From: Patescibacteria group bacterium
GTDB taxonomy: Bacteria > Patescibacteriota > Patescibacteriia > 2-12-FULL-60-25
DNA length: 44,340 bases
Assembly: GCA_029004215.1 (NCBI GenBank)
Contig: JAQULH010000008.1
Span: 1 to 44,340, forward strand
Reading direction: 5' to 3'
Part shown: positions 6,705-16,798 of the stretch, piece by piece
How positions within the stretch are numbered: the stretch's first letter is position 1
How the letters are laid out: every line of letters starts with the position of its first letter
Position numbers and translations under genes: made by a program
The notes under the pieces: model-generated
What the model saw: the letters and a program-made list of their open reading frames with translations, nothing else
Told to the model about the DNA's origin: nothing
Database searches by the model: none

Positions 6705-8786
6705 ATGCCTAGAGAATATTCACTCAAAGATACCCGAAACTTCGGGATCATCGCCCACATTGATGCGGGCAAGACAACCGTTTCCGAACGCGTGCTTTAT
6801 TATACCGGCCGCAAACATAAGATTGGCGAAGTGCATGAGGGCGAAGCCACCATGGACTGGATGGAGCAGGAACAAGAGCGCGGTATCACCATCACCTCGG
6901 CTGCTACAACCTGTTTTTGGAAGGGTTGCCGTTTGAATTTGATTGATACTCCGGGACACATCGATTTCACCATCGAAGTCCAGCGCTCGTTGCGCGTTTT
7001 GGACGGCGCGGTCACTGTCTTTGACGGCGTGGCCGGCGTGGAAGCCCAGTCAGAAACCGTCTGGCGCCAGGCTGACAAATACCACGTGCCGCGCATGTGC
7101 TTTGTCAATAAGCTGGACCGTACGGGTGCTGACTTTCTTAAGGATGTGGTCTCCATCCGCACGCGCCTCAACAAGCGCGCTTACCCGATCCAACTGCCCA
7201 TTGGCGCTGAATCCAACTTCAAAGGCATCATCGACCTCATTACCATGAAGACAGAGATGTACATGGATGAAATGGGTAAGGAGATTGTGGAAGGAGAAGT
7301 GCCGGCCGACATGCTCGACGAAGCCAAGAAGTGGCGCAATGAGTTTTTGGAGGCCTTGTCAGAGACTGATGAAAATCTCATGAACAAGTATCTGGCCGGC
7401 GAGGAACTTTCAGTCGACGAGATTCGTGCGGCTTTGCGCAAAGCTGTCATCCATATGGATCTCTTCCCGATCCTGTGCGGTTCGGCCTTGAAGAACAAGG
7501 GTGTGCAGTTTATGTTGGATGCCGTCAACTATTATTTGCCGTCGCCGTTGGATGTTCCGCCTCTTATGGGCACGGACCCGAATGATCCGGAGAAGTCTAT
7601 CGAATGCAAGCCTGATGACAACGCGCCGTTTGCAGCCCTGGCTTTCAAGGTCATGTCAGACCCTTATGTCGGCAAACTGATTTTCTTCCGTGTCTATTCC
7701 GGCAAACTGGCCGCAGGTTCTTATGTTTACAATGCGACTAATGGCAGGAAGGAACGCGTGGGACGCATCGTACGCATGCACGCCAACAGCCGCGAAGAAG
7801 TGCAAGAGGTTTTTGCGGGCGAAATTGCGGCAGCTGTGGGTTTGAAGGAAACTTTTACCGGCCACACCCTCTGCGACGAAGAACATCCGGTCATACTCGA
7901 AACGATTGTCATTCCCGAACCGGTCATTGATTTGGCCATCGAGCCCAAAACCAAGGCTGACCAGGAAAAGATGGGCGTTGCTTTGCAAAAGTTGGCCGAA
8001 GAAGACCCGTCGTTCCATGTGCGGACTGATGAAGAAACTTTGCAGACTATCCTTTCCGGCATGGGCGAGCTTCACCTTGAAATTATCGTTGAACGCATGA
8101 AACGCGAGTTCGGCGTCGAAGCCAACGTCGGCAAGCCGCAAGTCGCTTACAAGGAAGCCATCAAAGGCGCAGCTGAAGGCGAAGGAAAGTTCATCCGCCA
8201 ATCCGGTGGCCGCGGACAATATGGCCATTGCTGGTTGCGCGTGGAACCCACGGAGCGCGGCAAAGGTTATGAGTTCGTCAACGATATTAAGGGCGGCGTC
8301 ATTCCTCGTGAATATATCCAACCTATCAATAAAGGCATTCAGGAAGCCATGCAAAGGGGAGTCGTGGCCGGTTATCCCATGTTGGATGTTAAAGCCACTG
8401 TTTATGATGGTTCGTATCATGAAGTTGACTCGTCCGAAGCAGCTTTCAAGATTGCCGCTTCCATGGCCTTTAAGGCGGCTTGCGGAACAGCCGGTGTCTC
8501 CATCCTTGAACCTATCGAGCGCGTGGAAGTTGTCGTGCCGGAGTTATACATGGGTGATGTGATCGGTGACCTCAACTCCAAACGCGGGCAAATCAATTCC
8601 ATGGAAGACCGCAATGACGTCAAAGTCATCCAGGCTGAGGTGCCGCTAGCTGAAATGTTCGGCTATTCCACTTCGTTGCGCTCAATGACCCAGGGTCGCG
8701 GTTCATACACCATGGAATTCGACCATTACTCGCCGGTTCCAAACAACATCCAATTGCAGATTATCGAAGGCAAGGCGAAGAAGTAA
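6705..8786 (+). CDS. fusA: Translation elongation factor G
   Basis: A 693-residue GTPase that drives translocation and, with RRF, ribosome recycling. G1 motif [17 protein letters not shown]2 around [11 protein letters not shown]3 [10 protein letters not shown]4 [10 protein letters not shown]; domain IV is recognisable around [15 protein letters not shown] and the C-terminal [18 protein letters not shown]. Full family length with no internal insertion. The start ATG is preceded by ACAT and lacks a Shine-Dalgarno sequence. Confidence 0.98.
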   Translation: MPREYSLKDTRNFGIIAHIDAGKTTVSERVLYYTGRKHKIGEVHEGEATMDWMEQEQERGITITSAATTCFWKGCRLNLIDTPGHIDFTIEVQRSLRVLDGAVTVFDGVAGVEAQSETVWRQADKYHVPRMCFVNKLDRTGADFLKDVVSIRTRLNKRAYPIQLPIGAESNFKGIIDLITMKTEMYMDEMGKEIVEGEVPADMLDEAKKWRNEFLEALSETDENLMNKYLAGEELSVDEIRAALRKAVIHMDLFPILCGSALKNKGVQFMLDAVNYYLPSPLDVPPLMGTDPNDPEKSIECKPDDNAPFAALAFKVMSDPYVGKLIFFRVYSGKLAAGSYVYNATNGRKERVGRIVRMHANSREEVQEVFAGEIAAAVGLKETFTGHTLCDEEHPVILETIVIPEPVIDLAIEPKTKADQEKMGVALQKLAEEDPSFHVRTDEETLQTILSGMGELHLEIIVERMKREFGVEANVGKPQVAYKEAIKGAAEGEGKFIRQSGGRGQYGHCWLRVEPTERGKGYEFVNDIKGGVIPREYIQPINKGIQEAMQRGVVAGYPMLDVKATVYDGSYHEVDSSEAAFKIAASMAFKAACGTAGVSILEPIERVEVVVPELYMGDVIGDLNSKRGQINSMEDRNDVKVIQAEVPLAEMFGYSTSLRSMTQGRGSYTMEFDHYSPVPNNIQLQIIEGKAKK

Positions 8787-8802
8787 ATTAACAACGAACA
8801 TT

Positions 8803-8830
8803 AAAAGGATCGGCTTAGCCGGTCCTTTTT
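8803..8830 (+). terminator. Terminator after fusA
   Basis: AAAAGGATCGGC (8803-8814), TTA loop, GCCGGTCCTTTT (8818-8829), one G-U type mismatch in the middle, continuing into T5. It separates fusA from the surface-protein gene that follows. Confidence 0.85.
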
Positions 8831-8868
8831 GTGCGTAAAGGTTTAAAATGATAAAATACTCTTCAAGT

Positions 8869-10269
8869 ATGCCGCGTCGAACTTTTGTGCCACTGATCTT
8901 CCTCGCCGCGGTTTTAAGTTTGTTACCTGTCTCCGTCGCAAAGGCCCAAGAGCAAGATTGTGGCGGCTATGCTCACTGCGCCGGCTACATTGCCTCAAAA
9001 GGCAGTTATCAAAAACAGACCTGCTGTTTGCCGGTCAGCGGAACCTACAACCTTGCCGGCCAAACTTACTCAGCCACTAATGCTTGCCCAGGGGATTGGT
9101 ATAAGACAGTGGGTAATTGCACGCCGGCCAGCCAATTCATCTGCTGCGCAAAAACTTTGCCCGGAACCTCTGCCAGCACTGCTCCACAGGCTGGGGCGCC
9201 GGCTATAAAAAAATTAATAGTCCCAAAACTAAATGTCGCAATTCCGGGATTGAATTTTTCCAGTGATTTTTACGAAGAGGAGGGAGTACTTTATGTGCCG
9301 TTTTTGGGGCAATACATTTCGGCTTTTTTTAGTTATATCTTGGGCGTTGCCCTGATAGCCACGGCTATTATGCTGATTTGGGGAGGCATTTTATATGTGT
9401 ATGGGGCAACAGGCCTGCAAGTCTCTGATGCCAAGAAAAAAATGACTGACGCCATAGTCGGCCTGATCATCATTCTTGGCTCATACGTGATCCTCGCCAA
9501 CATCAACCCTAACTTGACCAAGCCGGCTGGGATTAAAATCGGTGTCGTTAAGGCCAAGCCTTATGTGCTTATGGGAGCCAAGGAATATACCGCTGCGATT
9601 AAAGAAGCCAAACCCCAATTTAAAAGCAACTTAGACAAGGTGCCGCCGGACGAGAACGCAATTTTCAGTTATGTTGAGCAGCGCGCCAAAGAACTGGGCA
9701 TCAATGTTTGCGTTGCAAAGGGGATTGTCCGGTCAGAATCAGGAGGCAACCCTAATGCAGTAAACCATAATGAAAACTACGATACTATCGATGCCCAAGA
9801 AAGAGTGGATTTTTTAAGAGGCAGTTTAAAATATTCCGGTGCCGGTTTTTCGGTATCAATGCCATCTGATTGTTCGGCCAGTTCTCCTGGCAGGACAAGC
9901 TGCATTTCACTTGCTCTTACCGGACCAAAGAATGATGACTCTGAAAAAGGTGATCCTTCAAAAATCGATGGTGGTTTTGATTGGAAGTGGTCCCATGATT
10001 TTGGGTTAGGCATGATTAATATAGGCACCCTTAAAGGAGGTAGCTGGTGCAGTCCGCCGACCCCCAGCCGTAAAATTGGTAATCAGTGTTTTACTTGGTT
10101 TGATCTATTAACTGCCAAAGGGGCAATCGAAGCCATGCTTAGCCATCCGGCCCTTCGGGGATCCAACCCGGATTCAATGGCCAGGGGCTATGTTGGTCAG
10201 AATTGTGGACCAGGGTGTGCTCCTTATGATCTAAAATTTAAGATTTTCTCCGATTGCCTTGGCAAATGA
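8869..10269 (+). CDS. Secreted fusion: type IV secretion pilin-like (VirB2/TrbC type) region plus lytic transglycosylase-like domain
   Basis: Counting from the first possible ATG (8848): a signal peptide ends near VAKA at ~33; a Cys-rich segment (~38-105) contains repeated CC pairs; two hydrophobic helices at ~155-185 and ~200-222 flank the basic SDAKKKMTDA segment, the pattern of CPR T4SS-pilin proteins (WGGILYVYGATG ... LIIILGSYVILANINP). The C-terminal ~190 residues look like a soluble lytic transglycosylase: IVRSESGGNPNAV with candidate catalytic Glu at ~297 and GLGMINI at ~385 in place of the usual GLMQI. Such enzymes cut peptidoglycan strands to let pili or secretion machines through. 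The ATG at 8869 is preferred because a TG-A-TAAAAT extended -10 lies 11 nt before it; 8848 would overlap that element. It breaks the usual fusA-tuf neighbourhood. Confidence 0.75.
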   Translation: MPRRTFVPLIFLAAVLSLLPVSVAKAQEQDCGGYAHCAGYIASKGSYQKQTCCLPVSGTYNLAGQTYSATNACPGDWYKTVGNCTPASQFICCAKTLPGTSASTAPQAGAPAIKKLIVPKLNVAIPGLNFSSDFYEEEGVLYVPFLGQYISAFFSYILGVALIATAIMLIWGGILYVYGATGLQVSDAKKKMTDAIVGLIIILGSYVILANINPNLTKPAGIKIGVVKAKPYVLMGAKEYTAAIKEAKPQFKSNLDKVPPDENAIFSYVEQRAKELGINVCVAKGIVRSESGGNPNAVNHNENYDTIDAQERVDFLRGSLKYSGAGFSVSMPSDCSASSPGRTSCISLALTGPKNDDSEKGDPSKIDGGFDWKWSHDFGLGMINIGTLKGGSWCSPPTPSRKIGNQCFTWFDLLTAKGAIEAMLSHPALRGSNPDSMARGYVGQNCGPGCAPYDLKFKIFSDCLGK

Positions 10270-10307
10270 TTTGCTTTTAAAGTGAGCGTGTGGTGAATTA
10301 TTGCCAT

Positions 10308-10682
10308 ATGTCATGGCAACATGTTTTTAAAACCGCCCGCCGTTTAGGCGCGCCGGTCATAGTCACTGACCAGGCAGGCGACGATCCGATGATCATTATG
10401 TCGCTTGATGCTTATGAAAATCTGGTTGGAACAGAGGCTATAAAGCCGGTTCGTAAGCCAAGCCGACGCAGTGCAGAGCCGGATGAAAGGGCCGAAAGCA
10501 TTTTTGAGCTACCCTTTGAAGATGAAATGCCGATTATAAGGCCTAAAGATTTGGCTGAAGCTCGCCAAAAAGAGCCAATGGAGCCTGTGGAAGAGACAGA
10601 GGCCAAAATAGGGGAAGATCAAGGAATTTCGCTAGATGAACGCTTTTATTTCGAGCCGTTGGAGGACGAAGTCAAAAAGTAG
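10308..10682 (+). CDS. Small acidic protein with a Phd/YefM-like N-terminus
   Basis: A 124-residue protein. Residues ~1-40 (MSWQHVFKTARRLGAPVIV ... MIIMSLDAYENL) resemble the small beta-alpha antitoxin fold of Phd/YefM, which typically has a 'vlms..ey..l' strand-helix. The remaining ~80 residues are acidic and low-complexity (many Glu, Pro, Asp). No toxin gene lies next to it, so an antitoxin role is not supported. The ATG at 10308 is chosen over in-frame GTGs at 10290 and 10293; it sits inside a small hairpin. It lies between the pilin fusion and tuf. Confidence 0.65.
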   Translation: MSWQHVFKTARRLGAPVIVTDQAGDDPMIIMSLDAYENLVGTEAIKPVRKPSRRSAEPDERAESIFELPFEDEMPIIRPKDLAEARQKEPMEPVEETEAKIGEDQGISLDERFYFEPLEDEVKK

Positions 10683-10690
10683 GCTACCTC

Positions 10691-10719
10691 TTGCGCTTTT
10701 TTAAGGGGGGTGCTATATT
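10691..10719 (+). promoter_or_regulatory. tuf promoter
   Basis: TTGCGC (10691-10696), 17-nt spacer containing G6, TATATT (10714-10719). The predicted transcript starts ~30 nt before the tuf ATG, in an AT-rich leader without a Shine-Dalgarno sequence. Confidence 0.7.
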
Positions 10720-10757
10720 TTTCCTACTTTGTTATTAATTTTTTTAGTATTTATACT

Positions 10758-11948
<1,191 letters not shown>

Positions 11949-11980
11949 TCAATCATTGAACTTTTTCATTCGTCTTCTCC

Positions 11981-12015
11981 ACCCTCCGTTGCATCCGTCA
12001 GGATCTGCGGAGGGT
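11981..12015 (+). promoter_or_regulatory. Leader hairpin ahead of rpsJ
   Basis: ACCCTCCG (11981-11988) pairs perfectly with CGGAGGGT (12008-12015); inside, ATCC and GGAT close a GTCA tetraloop. There is no T run, so it is not a simple terminator. It lies 19 nt before the rpsJ start, and its 3' arm contains GGAGG, so folding would hide a possible ribosome-binding site. Confidence 0.55.
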
Positions 12016-12034
12016 CGGAGGGACGGGAACGATC

Positions 12035-12382
12035 ATGGCCGAAGCTGTTACCACCAAGAAAGTCGCCAAGGAAACATCCACCCGCATCCGCATAAAGATA
12101 CGGGCGTATGACCATAAGATAATTGACCAGGCGACGCGAACTATCATCGAGACAGCTGAGAGAACCGGTGCGCGCGTGGTCGGTCCCATCCCTCTGCCAA
12201 CCGAGAAGAAGAAGTGGACTGTCAACCGTTCGACTTTCGTGCACAAGAATGCGCGCGAACAGTTCGAGATGAGGGTCCATAAGAGAATCGTGGACATCAT
12301 GGACGCAACTGCCAAAACCATTGATGCCCTGACCAGCCTCAATCTTCCATCCGGAGTGGATGTCGAGATAAAGATGTCGTAA
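12035..12382 (+). CDS. rpsJ: Small ribosomal subunit protein uS10 (NusE)
   Basis: A 115-residue uS10. The conserved core begins at [20 protein letters not shown] and includes [17 protein letters not shown] and [15 protein letters not shown]; a ~15-residue N-terminal extension precedes it. Besides its place in the 30S head, uS10 acts as NusE with NusB (encoded at 237) in antitermination. It opens the S10 operon but is separated from rplC by an unusual structured spacer. Confidence 0.97.
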   Translation: MAEAVTTKKVAKETSTRIRIKIRAYDHKIIDQATRTIIETAERTGARVVGPIPLPTEKKKWTVNRSTFVHKNAREQFEMRVHKRIVDIMDATAKTIDALTSLNLPSGVDVEIKMS

Positions 12383-12420
12383 GAAGCTAAAATAAAAAGT
12401 CAGAAAAAATAAACTGCAAA

Positions 12421-12703
12421 CTGTTCCAGATCCCAAGGAGAAAGTTGCCTCTCTTGAAGCCTTGTGCGAAGAGGGAAAGGTCAGAAAGCGATTCTGACCC
12501 CACGGGCATAACCTCCTTGTAGCGAGCTTGGAACAGCCATCGTCCGTCTTAGGCGGACCATAAATCGACTCTCACCAAACTAATTTGTAGCCTTTGATCG
12601 CTCAGAGGCCGGAAACTCTCAACTGTCTTGATTAAGATGGTTACGGGTTTCTGGCTTTTGCGTTTTAAGACGACGCGACACATCCTCATGGATCTCTGTC
12701 GTG
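12421..12703 (+). ncRNA. Candidate structured RNA element between rpsJ and rplC
   Basis: The 353-nt gap 12383-12735 has no gene but is dense with complementary arms. Seen directly: CTGTTCCA (12421) with TGGAACAG (12529); CAAGGAG (12434) with CTCCTTG (12513); CTCTCTT (12449) with AAGAGGG (12469); GGTCAGAA (12479) with TTCTGACC (12492); GTCCGTC (12542) with GGCGGAC (12552); GCCGGAAAC (12608) with GTTTCTGGC (12647); AACTGTCTT (12621) with AAGATGGTT (12634); CGCGACA (12674) with TGTCGTG (12697) around ATCC/GGAT. The first four form one closed multi-helix domain, the rest a second half. It does not show the conserved blocks of RNase P RNA, tmRNA or SRP RNA. It could be a ribosomal-protein autoregulatory leader for rplC onward, or a separate small RNA. 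Confidence 0.55.
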
Positions 12704-12735
12704 GCCAGGTCTAGCCCATAATTAAGGCAGACGAT

Positions 12736-13338
12736 ATGAAATTTATTCTAGCCAAAAAACTGGAGATGTCTCAGGTCTTCCTGCCCAACGGTACGGTCGT
12801 TCCCGTTACCTTGGTTCAGGCAGGTCCCTGCGTGGTTGCGCAAGTCAAGACGGAGGAAAAAGACGGCTACCAGGCCGTCCAGCTTGGTTTCTTGAATGCC
12901 AAGCGCCTGTCCAAGCCAATGACAGGTCATCAACAGGATTTGCCAAAGTCCAGGATTTTACAGGAGTTCCGCCTGGATCAGCCAACCGAGTTAAAACGTG
13001 GTGACATGGTCGAAGCCTCGACTTTTGCTGCCGGCGATACAATCGAAGTCTCTGGCACTTCCAAGGGCAAGGGTTTTCAAGGTGTCGTCAAACGCCACCA
13101 TTTTCATGGCCATCCCTCAACCCACGGTCACAAGGACCAGCTGCGCATGCCAGGTTCCATTGGTGCCGGCGGTGTCCAGCGTGTGTTTAAGGGTGTCCGC
13201 ATGGCTGGCCGCATGGGAGGCGAGACAGTAACTGTCAAGAATTTAAGTGTGGTGGAAGTGCGGGATGGCGGAGTATTGGCCATCAAAGGCGCTGTGCCGG
13301 GTGCACGTAATTCCATTCTTTCAATCCAAACCTTATAA
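12736..13338 (+). CDS. rplC: Large ribosomal subunit protein uL3
   Basis: A 200-residue uL3, an early 23S rRNA binder near the peptidyl transferase centre. Diagnostic segments: the N-terminal KKLEMSQVFLPNG, GTSKGKGFQGVVKRHHFHG, and STHGHKDQLRMPGSIGAGG leading to GVRMAGRMGGETVTV. Length matches the family. It starts right after the structured spacer that separates it from rpsJ, so its translation may be controlled there; an AAGG lies about ten nucleotides before the ATG. Confidence 0.97.
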   Translation: MKFILAKKLEMSQVFLPNGTVVPVTLVQAGPCVVAQVKTEEKDGYQAVQLGFLNAKRLSKPMTGHQQDLPKSRILQEFRLDQPTELKRGDMVEASTFAAGDTIEVSGTSKGKGFQGVVKRHHFHGHPSTHGHKDQLRMPGSIGAGGVQRVFKGVRMAGRMGGETVTVKNLSVVEVRDGGVLAIKGAVPGARNSILSIQTL

Positions 13339-13343
13339 GACCT

Positions 13344-13976
13344 ATGCCGAGCGTAAAAGTATTCAACATAAAAGGCGAGGCTGTGGGCCAGACAGAATTG
13401 TCTGACTCGCATTTTGGCGTCAAACCTTCGACCTCGTTGGTCCATAGCGTAGTCGTTGCCCAGGAAGCCAACAAAAGGACAACCAAGGCTAATACCAAGA
13501 CCCGCGGCGAAATCGCCGGCGGTGGTCGCAAGCCGTGGAAGCAAAAAGGCACGGGCCGTGCCCGCCAAGGTTCTATCCGTTCTCCTCAATGGGTGGGCGG
13601 CGGTATAGTTTTTGGTCCGCGCAAGGAGCGCAATTACAGCGTCAAGATCAACCGCAAGGCCAAGCAAGCTGCACTCTTCATGGTGCTTTCTGACCGCGTA
13701 TCACATGACAAATTTGTCGTGGTCGACAATTTTCCGATCGATACGCCCAAGACCAAATCTTTTGCCGGATGGATGAAGGTTTTGCCTTTTGGCCGCAAGT
13801 CACTGGTTGTCATCCCTGCTTCCAATCCGACATTGTTGCGCATGGTTCGTAACCTCAAAAACGTGCAGTTGGTGACGGTTAATGCTTTGCACGTGGCTGA
13901 CCTGGTCAAGTATCCGACCGTCATCTTCGAGCAACCCAGCCTTGCAGCTTTTGAGAAACTTTATAGCAAAGCCTAA
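13344..13976 (+). CDS. rplD: Large ribosomal subunit protein uL4
   Basis: A 210-residue uL4 lining the peptide exit tunnel. The long conserved loop is visible (TRGEIAGGGRKPWKQKGTG, ARQGSIRSPQWVGGG, FGPRKERNYSVKINRK), followed by the globular domain. In gamma-proteobacteria uL4 represses its own S10 operon by binding the leader RNA; whether it binds the structured spacer upstream of rplC here is unknown. It lies 5 nt after rplC. Confidence 0.97.
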   Translation: MPSVKVFNIKGEAVGQTELSDSHFGVKPSTSLVHSVVVAQEANKRTTKANTKTRGEIAGGGRKPWKQKGTGRARQGSIRSPQWVGGGIVFGPRKERNYSVKINRKAKQAALFMVLSDRVSHDKFVVVDNFPIDTPKTKSFAGWMKVLPFGRKSLVVIPASNPTLLRMVRNLKNVQLVTVNALHVADLVKYPTVIFEQPSLAAFEKLYSKA

Positions 13977-13977
13977 T

Positions 13978-14409
13978 ATGGGAATTTTCTCGCGTAAAAC
14001 AACCTCCCCCAAGGGAGCCAAAACCAAGCCTTCCAAAGAGGCGGCGGTTGAGGAAGTGTTGACCCCGGCTTCCCAGCAGGCAGCTGGTAAGACAGCCACC
14101 GCCACGGCAGCCAAAGGCCAGGCTGGCATGTCGTACCGCGTTTTGCATTCGCCGCGCGTCAGCGAAAAGTCAGCCGTCCTCTCCTCGCATAACGTTTATG
14201 TGATTAACGTGCCGGTTGAAGCTAACAAGATCGAGATCGCCAAGTCGGTTAAGAGCTTGTACGGCGTGACGGTCGAAGCGGTGCGAACCGCTCGCGGTAT
14301 TGGCAAGCGTATGAAGCGCGGCCGCATCTCTGGTCAGCGCAAGAACTGGAAAAAAGCTTTTGTGACTATTAAACAGGGCCAGAAGATTGACCTCTACGAA
14401 GGAGTCTAA
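13978..14409 (+). CDS. rplW: Large ribosomal subunit protein uL23
   Basis: A 143-residue uL23, which sits at the tunnel exit and docks trigger factor and SRP. The conserved domain covers residues ~50-143 (VLHSPRVSEKSAVLSSHNVYV, then VKSLYGVTVEAVRT and KKAFVTIKQGQKIDLYEGV). The first ~50 residues are an Ala/Lys/Thr/Pro-rich extension absent from the ~95-residue standard form. The ATG at 13978 begins one base after the rplD stop. An earlier in-frame ATG lies inside rplD and is rejected. Confidence 0.95.
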   Translation: MGIFSRKTTSPKGAKTKPSKEAAVEEVLTPASQQAAGKTATATAAKGQAGMSYRVLHSPRVSEKSAVLSSHNVYVINVPVEANKIEIAKSVKSLYGVTVEAVRTARGIGKRMKRGRISGQRKNWKKAFVTIKQGQKIDLYEGV

Positions 14410-14413
14410 GCAT

Positions 14414-15256
14414 ATGCCTATTAAGCAATACCGACCCGTCACTAAAGGGCGCCGTATCTCATCGGTGCAGGATTTTTCCGATATCACGAAGAGTGAGCCG
14501 GAAAAGTCTTTGATTAAGATGCGCAAAGAGTTTGCCGGCCGCACCAGGGGCAAGATTACAGTCCGCCATCGCGGCGGCGGCGCGAAGCAGTTTTACCGCC
14601 AGGTTGATTTCAAGCGCGACAAATATGATATCCCAGCCCGCGTGGCAACTATTGAATACGATCCGAACCGCGGTGCCCGCATCTCACTCGTTGTCTACAA
14701 AGACGGAGAGAAGCGGTATATTGTAATGCCGGATGGGATGAAAGTCGGCCAAATGATTGTCAGCACCAAGACCACTGAGATTGAAATTACTCCGGGCAAC
14801 CGTTTGCCGCTTGATCGCATACCGCTCGGCACATTGGTGCATGCTGTTGAGTTGAGGCCGGGCGAGGGAGCTAAGTTGGGTCGGGGAGCGGGCGTCATGA
14901 TCCGCCTCATGGCCGTCGAAGGGCCTTATGCGACTTTAAAGTTGCCTTCAGGCGAACTGAGGAATGTTCCCAAGGGTTGCATGGCCACGATTGGCACAGT
15001 TTCCAACCAGGATTACCGATTGGTGCGTTATGGCAAAGCCGGCCGCATGCGTCATCGCGGTATCAAGCCGACTGTCCGCGGTAAGGTCATGAACCCGATT
15101 GATCACCCGCACGGCGGTGGTGAAGGCAAACATCCTATTGGTATGAAGTATGCCAAGACAAAATGGGGCAAGCATGCCATGGGTGTTAAGACGCGCCGCA
15201 AGAACCTTGCTTCAGACAGGCTTATTATCGAACGCCGCAAGGGCAAGAAACTCTAA
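14414..15256 (+). CDS. rplB: Large ribosomal subunit protein uL2
   Basis: A 280-residue uL2 needed for subunit association and peptidyl transferase activity. The start [18 protein letters not shown] and [21 protein letters not shown] are typical, as is the C-terminal [15 protein letters not shown] segment with the important His. Full family length. GGAG of the preceding rplW end lies ~10 nt before the ATG. Confidence 0.98.
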   Translation: MPIKQYRPVTKGRRISSVQDFSDITKSEPEKSLIKMRKEFAGRTRGKITVRHRGGGAKQFYRQVDFKRDKYDIPARVATIEYDPNRGARISLVVYKDGEKRYIVMPDGMKVGQMIVSTKTTEIEITPGNRLPLDRIPLGTLVHAVELRPGEGAKLGRGAGVMIRLMAVEGPYATLKLPSGELRNVPKGCMATIGTVSNQDYRLVRYGKAGRMRHRGIKPTVRGKVMNPIDHPHGGGEGKHPIGMKYAKTKWGKHAMGVKTRRKNLASDRLIIERRKGKKL

Positions 15257-15261
15257 ACAAT

Positions 15262-15594
15262 ATGTCTAGAAGTCTTAAAAAAGGGCCATTTACCGAGCCC
15301 AAGCTGCTTGCCAAAGTAGCCAAACTCAAGCCAGGCGAAAAGACCGTGATCAAAACATGGTATCGCGCCTCGACCATCACTCCTGAGATGGTGGGCATTA
15401 CGTTTGGCGTGCACAACGGCAAAGTCCATGTCCCGGTCTTGGTTCAGGAAAACATGGTTGGCCACAAGTTGGGCGAGTTTGCGCCTTCGCGCAAGTTTGT
15501 CCGTCATGGCGGCAAGATACAGAAGACCATTGAAACTGGGGCTCCAGCTGCTGCCCCGGCTGCTGCCGCTCCGGCACCTGCTAAGAAGAAATAA
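15262..15594 (+). CDS. rpsS: Small ribosomal subunit protein uS19
   Basis: A 110-residue uS19 of the 30S head. Conserved: [40 protein letters not shown] and [20 protein letters not shown]. The last ~25 residues are an Ala/Pro-rich tail ending AKKK, beyond the usual ~92-residue length. No Shine-Dalgarno sequence precedes it. Confidence 0.97.
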   Translation: MSRSLKKGPFTEPKLLAKVAKLKPGEKTVIKTWYRASTITPEMVGITFGVHNGKVHVPVLVQENMVGHKLGEFAPSRKFVRHGGKIQKTIETGAPAAAPAAAAPAPAKKK

Positions 15595-15600
15595 AACAAT

Positions 15601-16038
15601 ATGGAAGTCGTTGCTAAACTCAATTCATTGCGCATGGCGCCCCGTAAAGTCAGGCTAGTGGCCGACTTGATTAGGCGTTTGCCGGCAATCGAAGCAGAAC
15701 GCCAGCTTGTCTTTTTGAACAAGGCTTCAGCTAAACCGTTGCTCAAGCTGCTCCGTTCAGCCATAGCCAATGCAGAACATAACTTTAAGTTGTCCAAGGA
15801 AAATCTTTGGATCAAGTTTTTAACGGTTGACGGCGGAGCGACTATTAAGCGTTTTAGGCCGCGTGCCCATGGTTCGGCTGCCCCTATCCGCAAGCGGACA
15901 TCGCACATCACGCTCAAACTTTCGGATGAAGTGCGCCCGACAAAGGTCAAGAGGACTTACAAACCACGGATCCGTGACACGCGAAACGTGACACGCGAAA
16001 CGTCGAAGGTTGAAGCCGCGCCGATTACCAACGAATAA
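15601..16038 (+). CDS. rplV: Large ribosomal subunit protein uL22
   Basis: A 145-residue uL22 whose beta hairpin lines the exit tunnel. Recognised by LNSLRMAPRKVRLVADLIR at the start and the hairpin segment TVDGGATIKRFRPRAHGSAAPIRKRTSHITLKL. The C-terminal ~25 residues extend past the usual end; part of this tail (RDTRNVTRETS) is encoded by a two-copy 14-nt direct repeat. Confidence 0.97.
   Translation: MEVVAKLNSLRMAPRKVRLVADLIRRLPAIEAERQLVFLNKASAKPLLKLLRSAIANAEHNFKLSKENLWIKFLTVDGGATIKRFRPRAHGSAAPIRKRTSHITLKLSDEVRPTKVKRTYKPRIRDTRNVTRETSKVEAAPITNE
15974..16001 (+). repeat. Two perfect 14-nt direct repeats in the rplV tail
   Basis: GTGACACGCGAAAC occurs twice head to tail (15974-15987 and 15988-16001). 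The period is 14, twice the 7-nt period of the other arrays in this window. It lies in frame in the non-conserved C-terminus of uL22. Confidence 0.75.
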
Positions 16039-16042
16039 TCAT

Positions 16043-16783
16043 ATGGGACACAAAGTTAATCCAAAATCCTTCCGTCTGGGGATGACCACTACATGGCCAT
16101 CGCGTTGGTTTGCGCGTCGCAAGATTTATCGCGACCAAATCCAGCAAGATCACAATATCCGCGTTTTCTTTAAGCGTGAGCTTAAGGATTCGGCCGTCAA
16201 TGCCATCCTGGTTGACCGTTCGCGTGGCACATTGAATGTGACTTTGACTACAGCTAAGCCCGGCATGATAATCGGTCATTCTGGTGCTGGCATAGAAGAG
16301 TTAAAGAAGAAGTTTTTGAAAGAGTTTTATCGCGGCAAGAAGATACAATTCCAATTGAATGTTTCAGAAGTGTCCAAAGCCGGTCTGGAATCCACTCTGG
16401 TCGTCCAGCAAGTTATCTCCGAACTCGAGCGCCGCATGCCTTTTAGGCGTGTCTTGAAACAGTCCATCGAAAGGGTCAAGAAAGCCGGTGCCTTGGGCGT
16501 CAAAATTGCTGTTTCTGGCCGTTTGAACGGCGCTGAAATCGCCCGCCGCGAATGGTTGGCTTGGGGCAAAATCCCCTTGGCCAGCATGCGCGCCGACGTG
16601 GACTATGCTCAAGATTTTGCGCATACCATGATGGGCGCCATTGGCGTCAAAGTCTGGATCTACCGCGGTGATGTTTTTGCCAAGGACAGGCTCCAACAGT
16701 ATCAGCCCACGACAGCCCGCACGCCTGGCAGTCGTGAGGCAACCGGTCGCCGTGAAAGGCCTCCGATGCGCCCACGCGCCTAA
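16043..16783 (+). CDS. rpsC: Small ribosomal subunit protein uS3
   Basis: A 246-residue uS3 at the mRNA entry channel. Starts MGHKVNPKSFRLGMTTTWPSRWFA; the KH domain is visible around RGTLNVTLTTAKPGMIIGHSG, and the C-terminal domain has GVKIAVSGRLNGAEIARREW and VKVWIYRGDVF. The ATG at 16043 gives the family N-terminus; an upstream in-frame ATG lies in rplV. The tail is Arg/Pro/Thr-rich. Confidence 0.97.
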   Translation: MGHKVNPKSFRLGMTTTWPSRWFARRKIYRDQIQQDHNIRVFFKRELKDSAVNAILVDRSRGTLNVTLTTAKPGMIIGHSGAGIEELKKKFLKEFYRGKKIQFQLNVSEVSKAGLESTLVVQQVISELERRMPFRRVLKQSIERVKKAGALGVKIAVSGRLNGAEIARREWLAWGKIPLASMRADVDYAQDFAHTMMGAIGVKVWIYRGDVFAKDRLQQYQPTTARTPGSREATGRRERPPMRPRA

Positions 16784-16798
16784 AGTTAAAAAACGCTT

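Noticed and set aside
7656-8420. 254-codon minus-strand open frame inside fusA
   Set aside because: Exact antisense shadow of a fully conserved EF-G region.
10308-10682. Toxin-antitoxin pair
   Set aside because: Only the Phd-like half is seen; neighbours are a pilin fusion and tuf, with no toxin.
12383-12735. Known RNA gene (RNase P RNA, tmRNA, SRP RNA) or intron in the rpsJ-rplC gap
   Set aside because: No conserved core blocks of these RNAs, no tRNA-like ends, and both flanking genes are complete, so no intron is needed.
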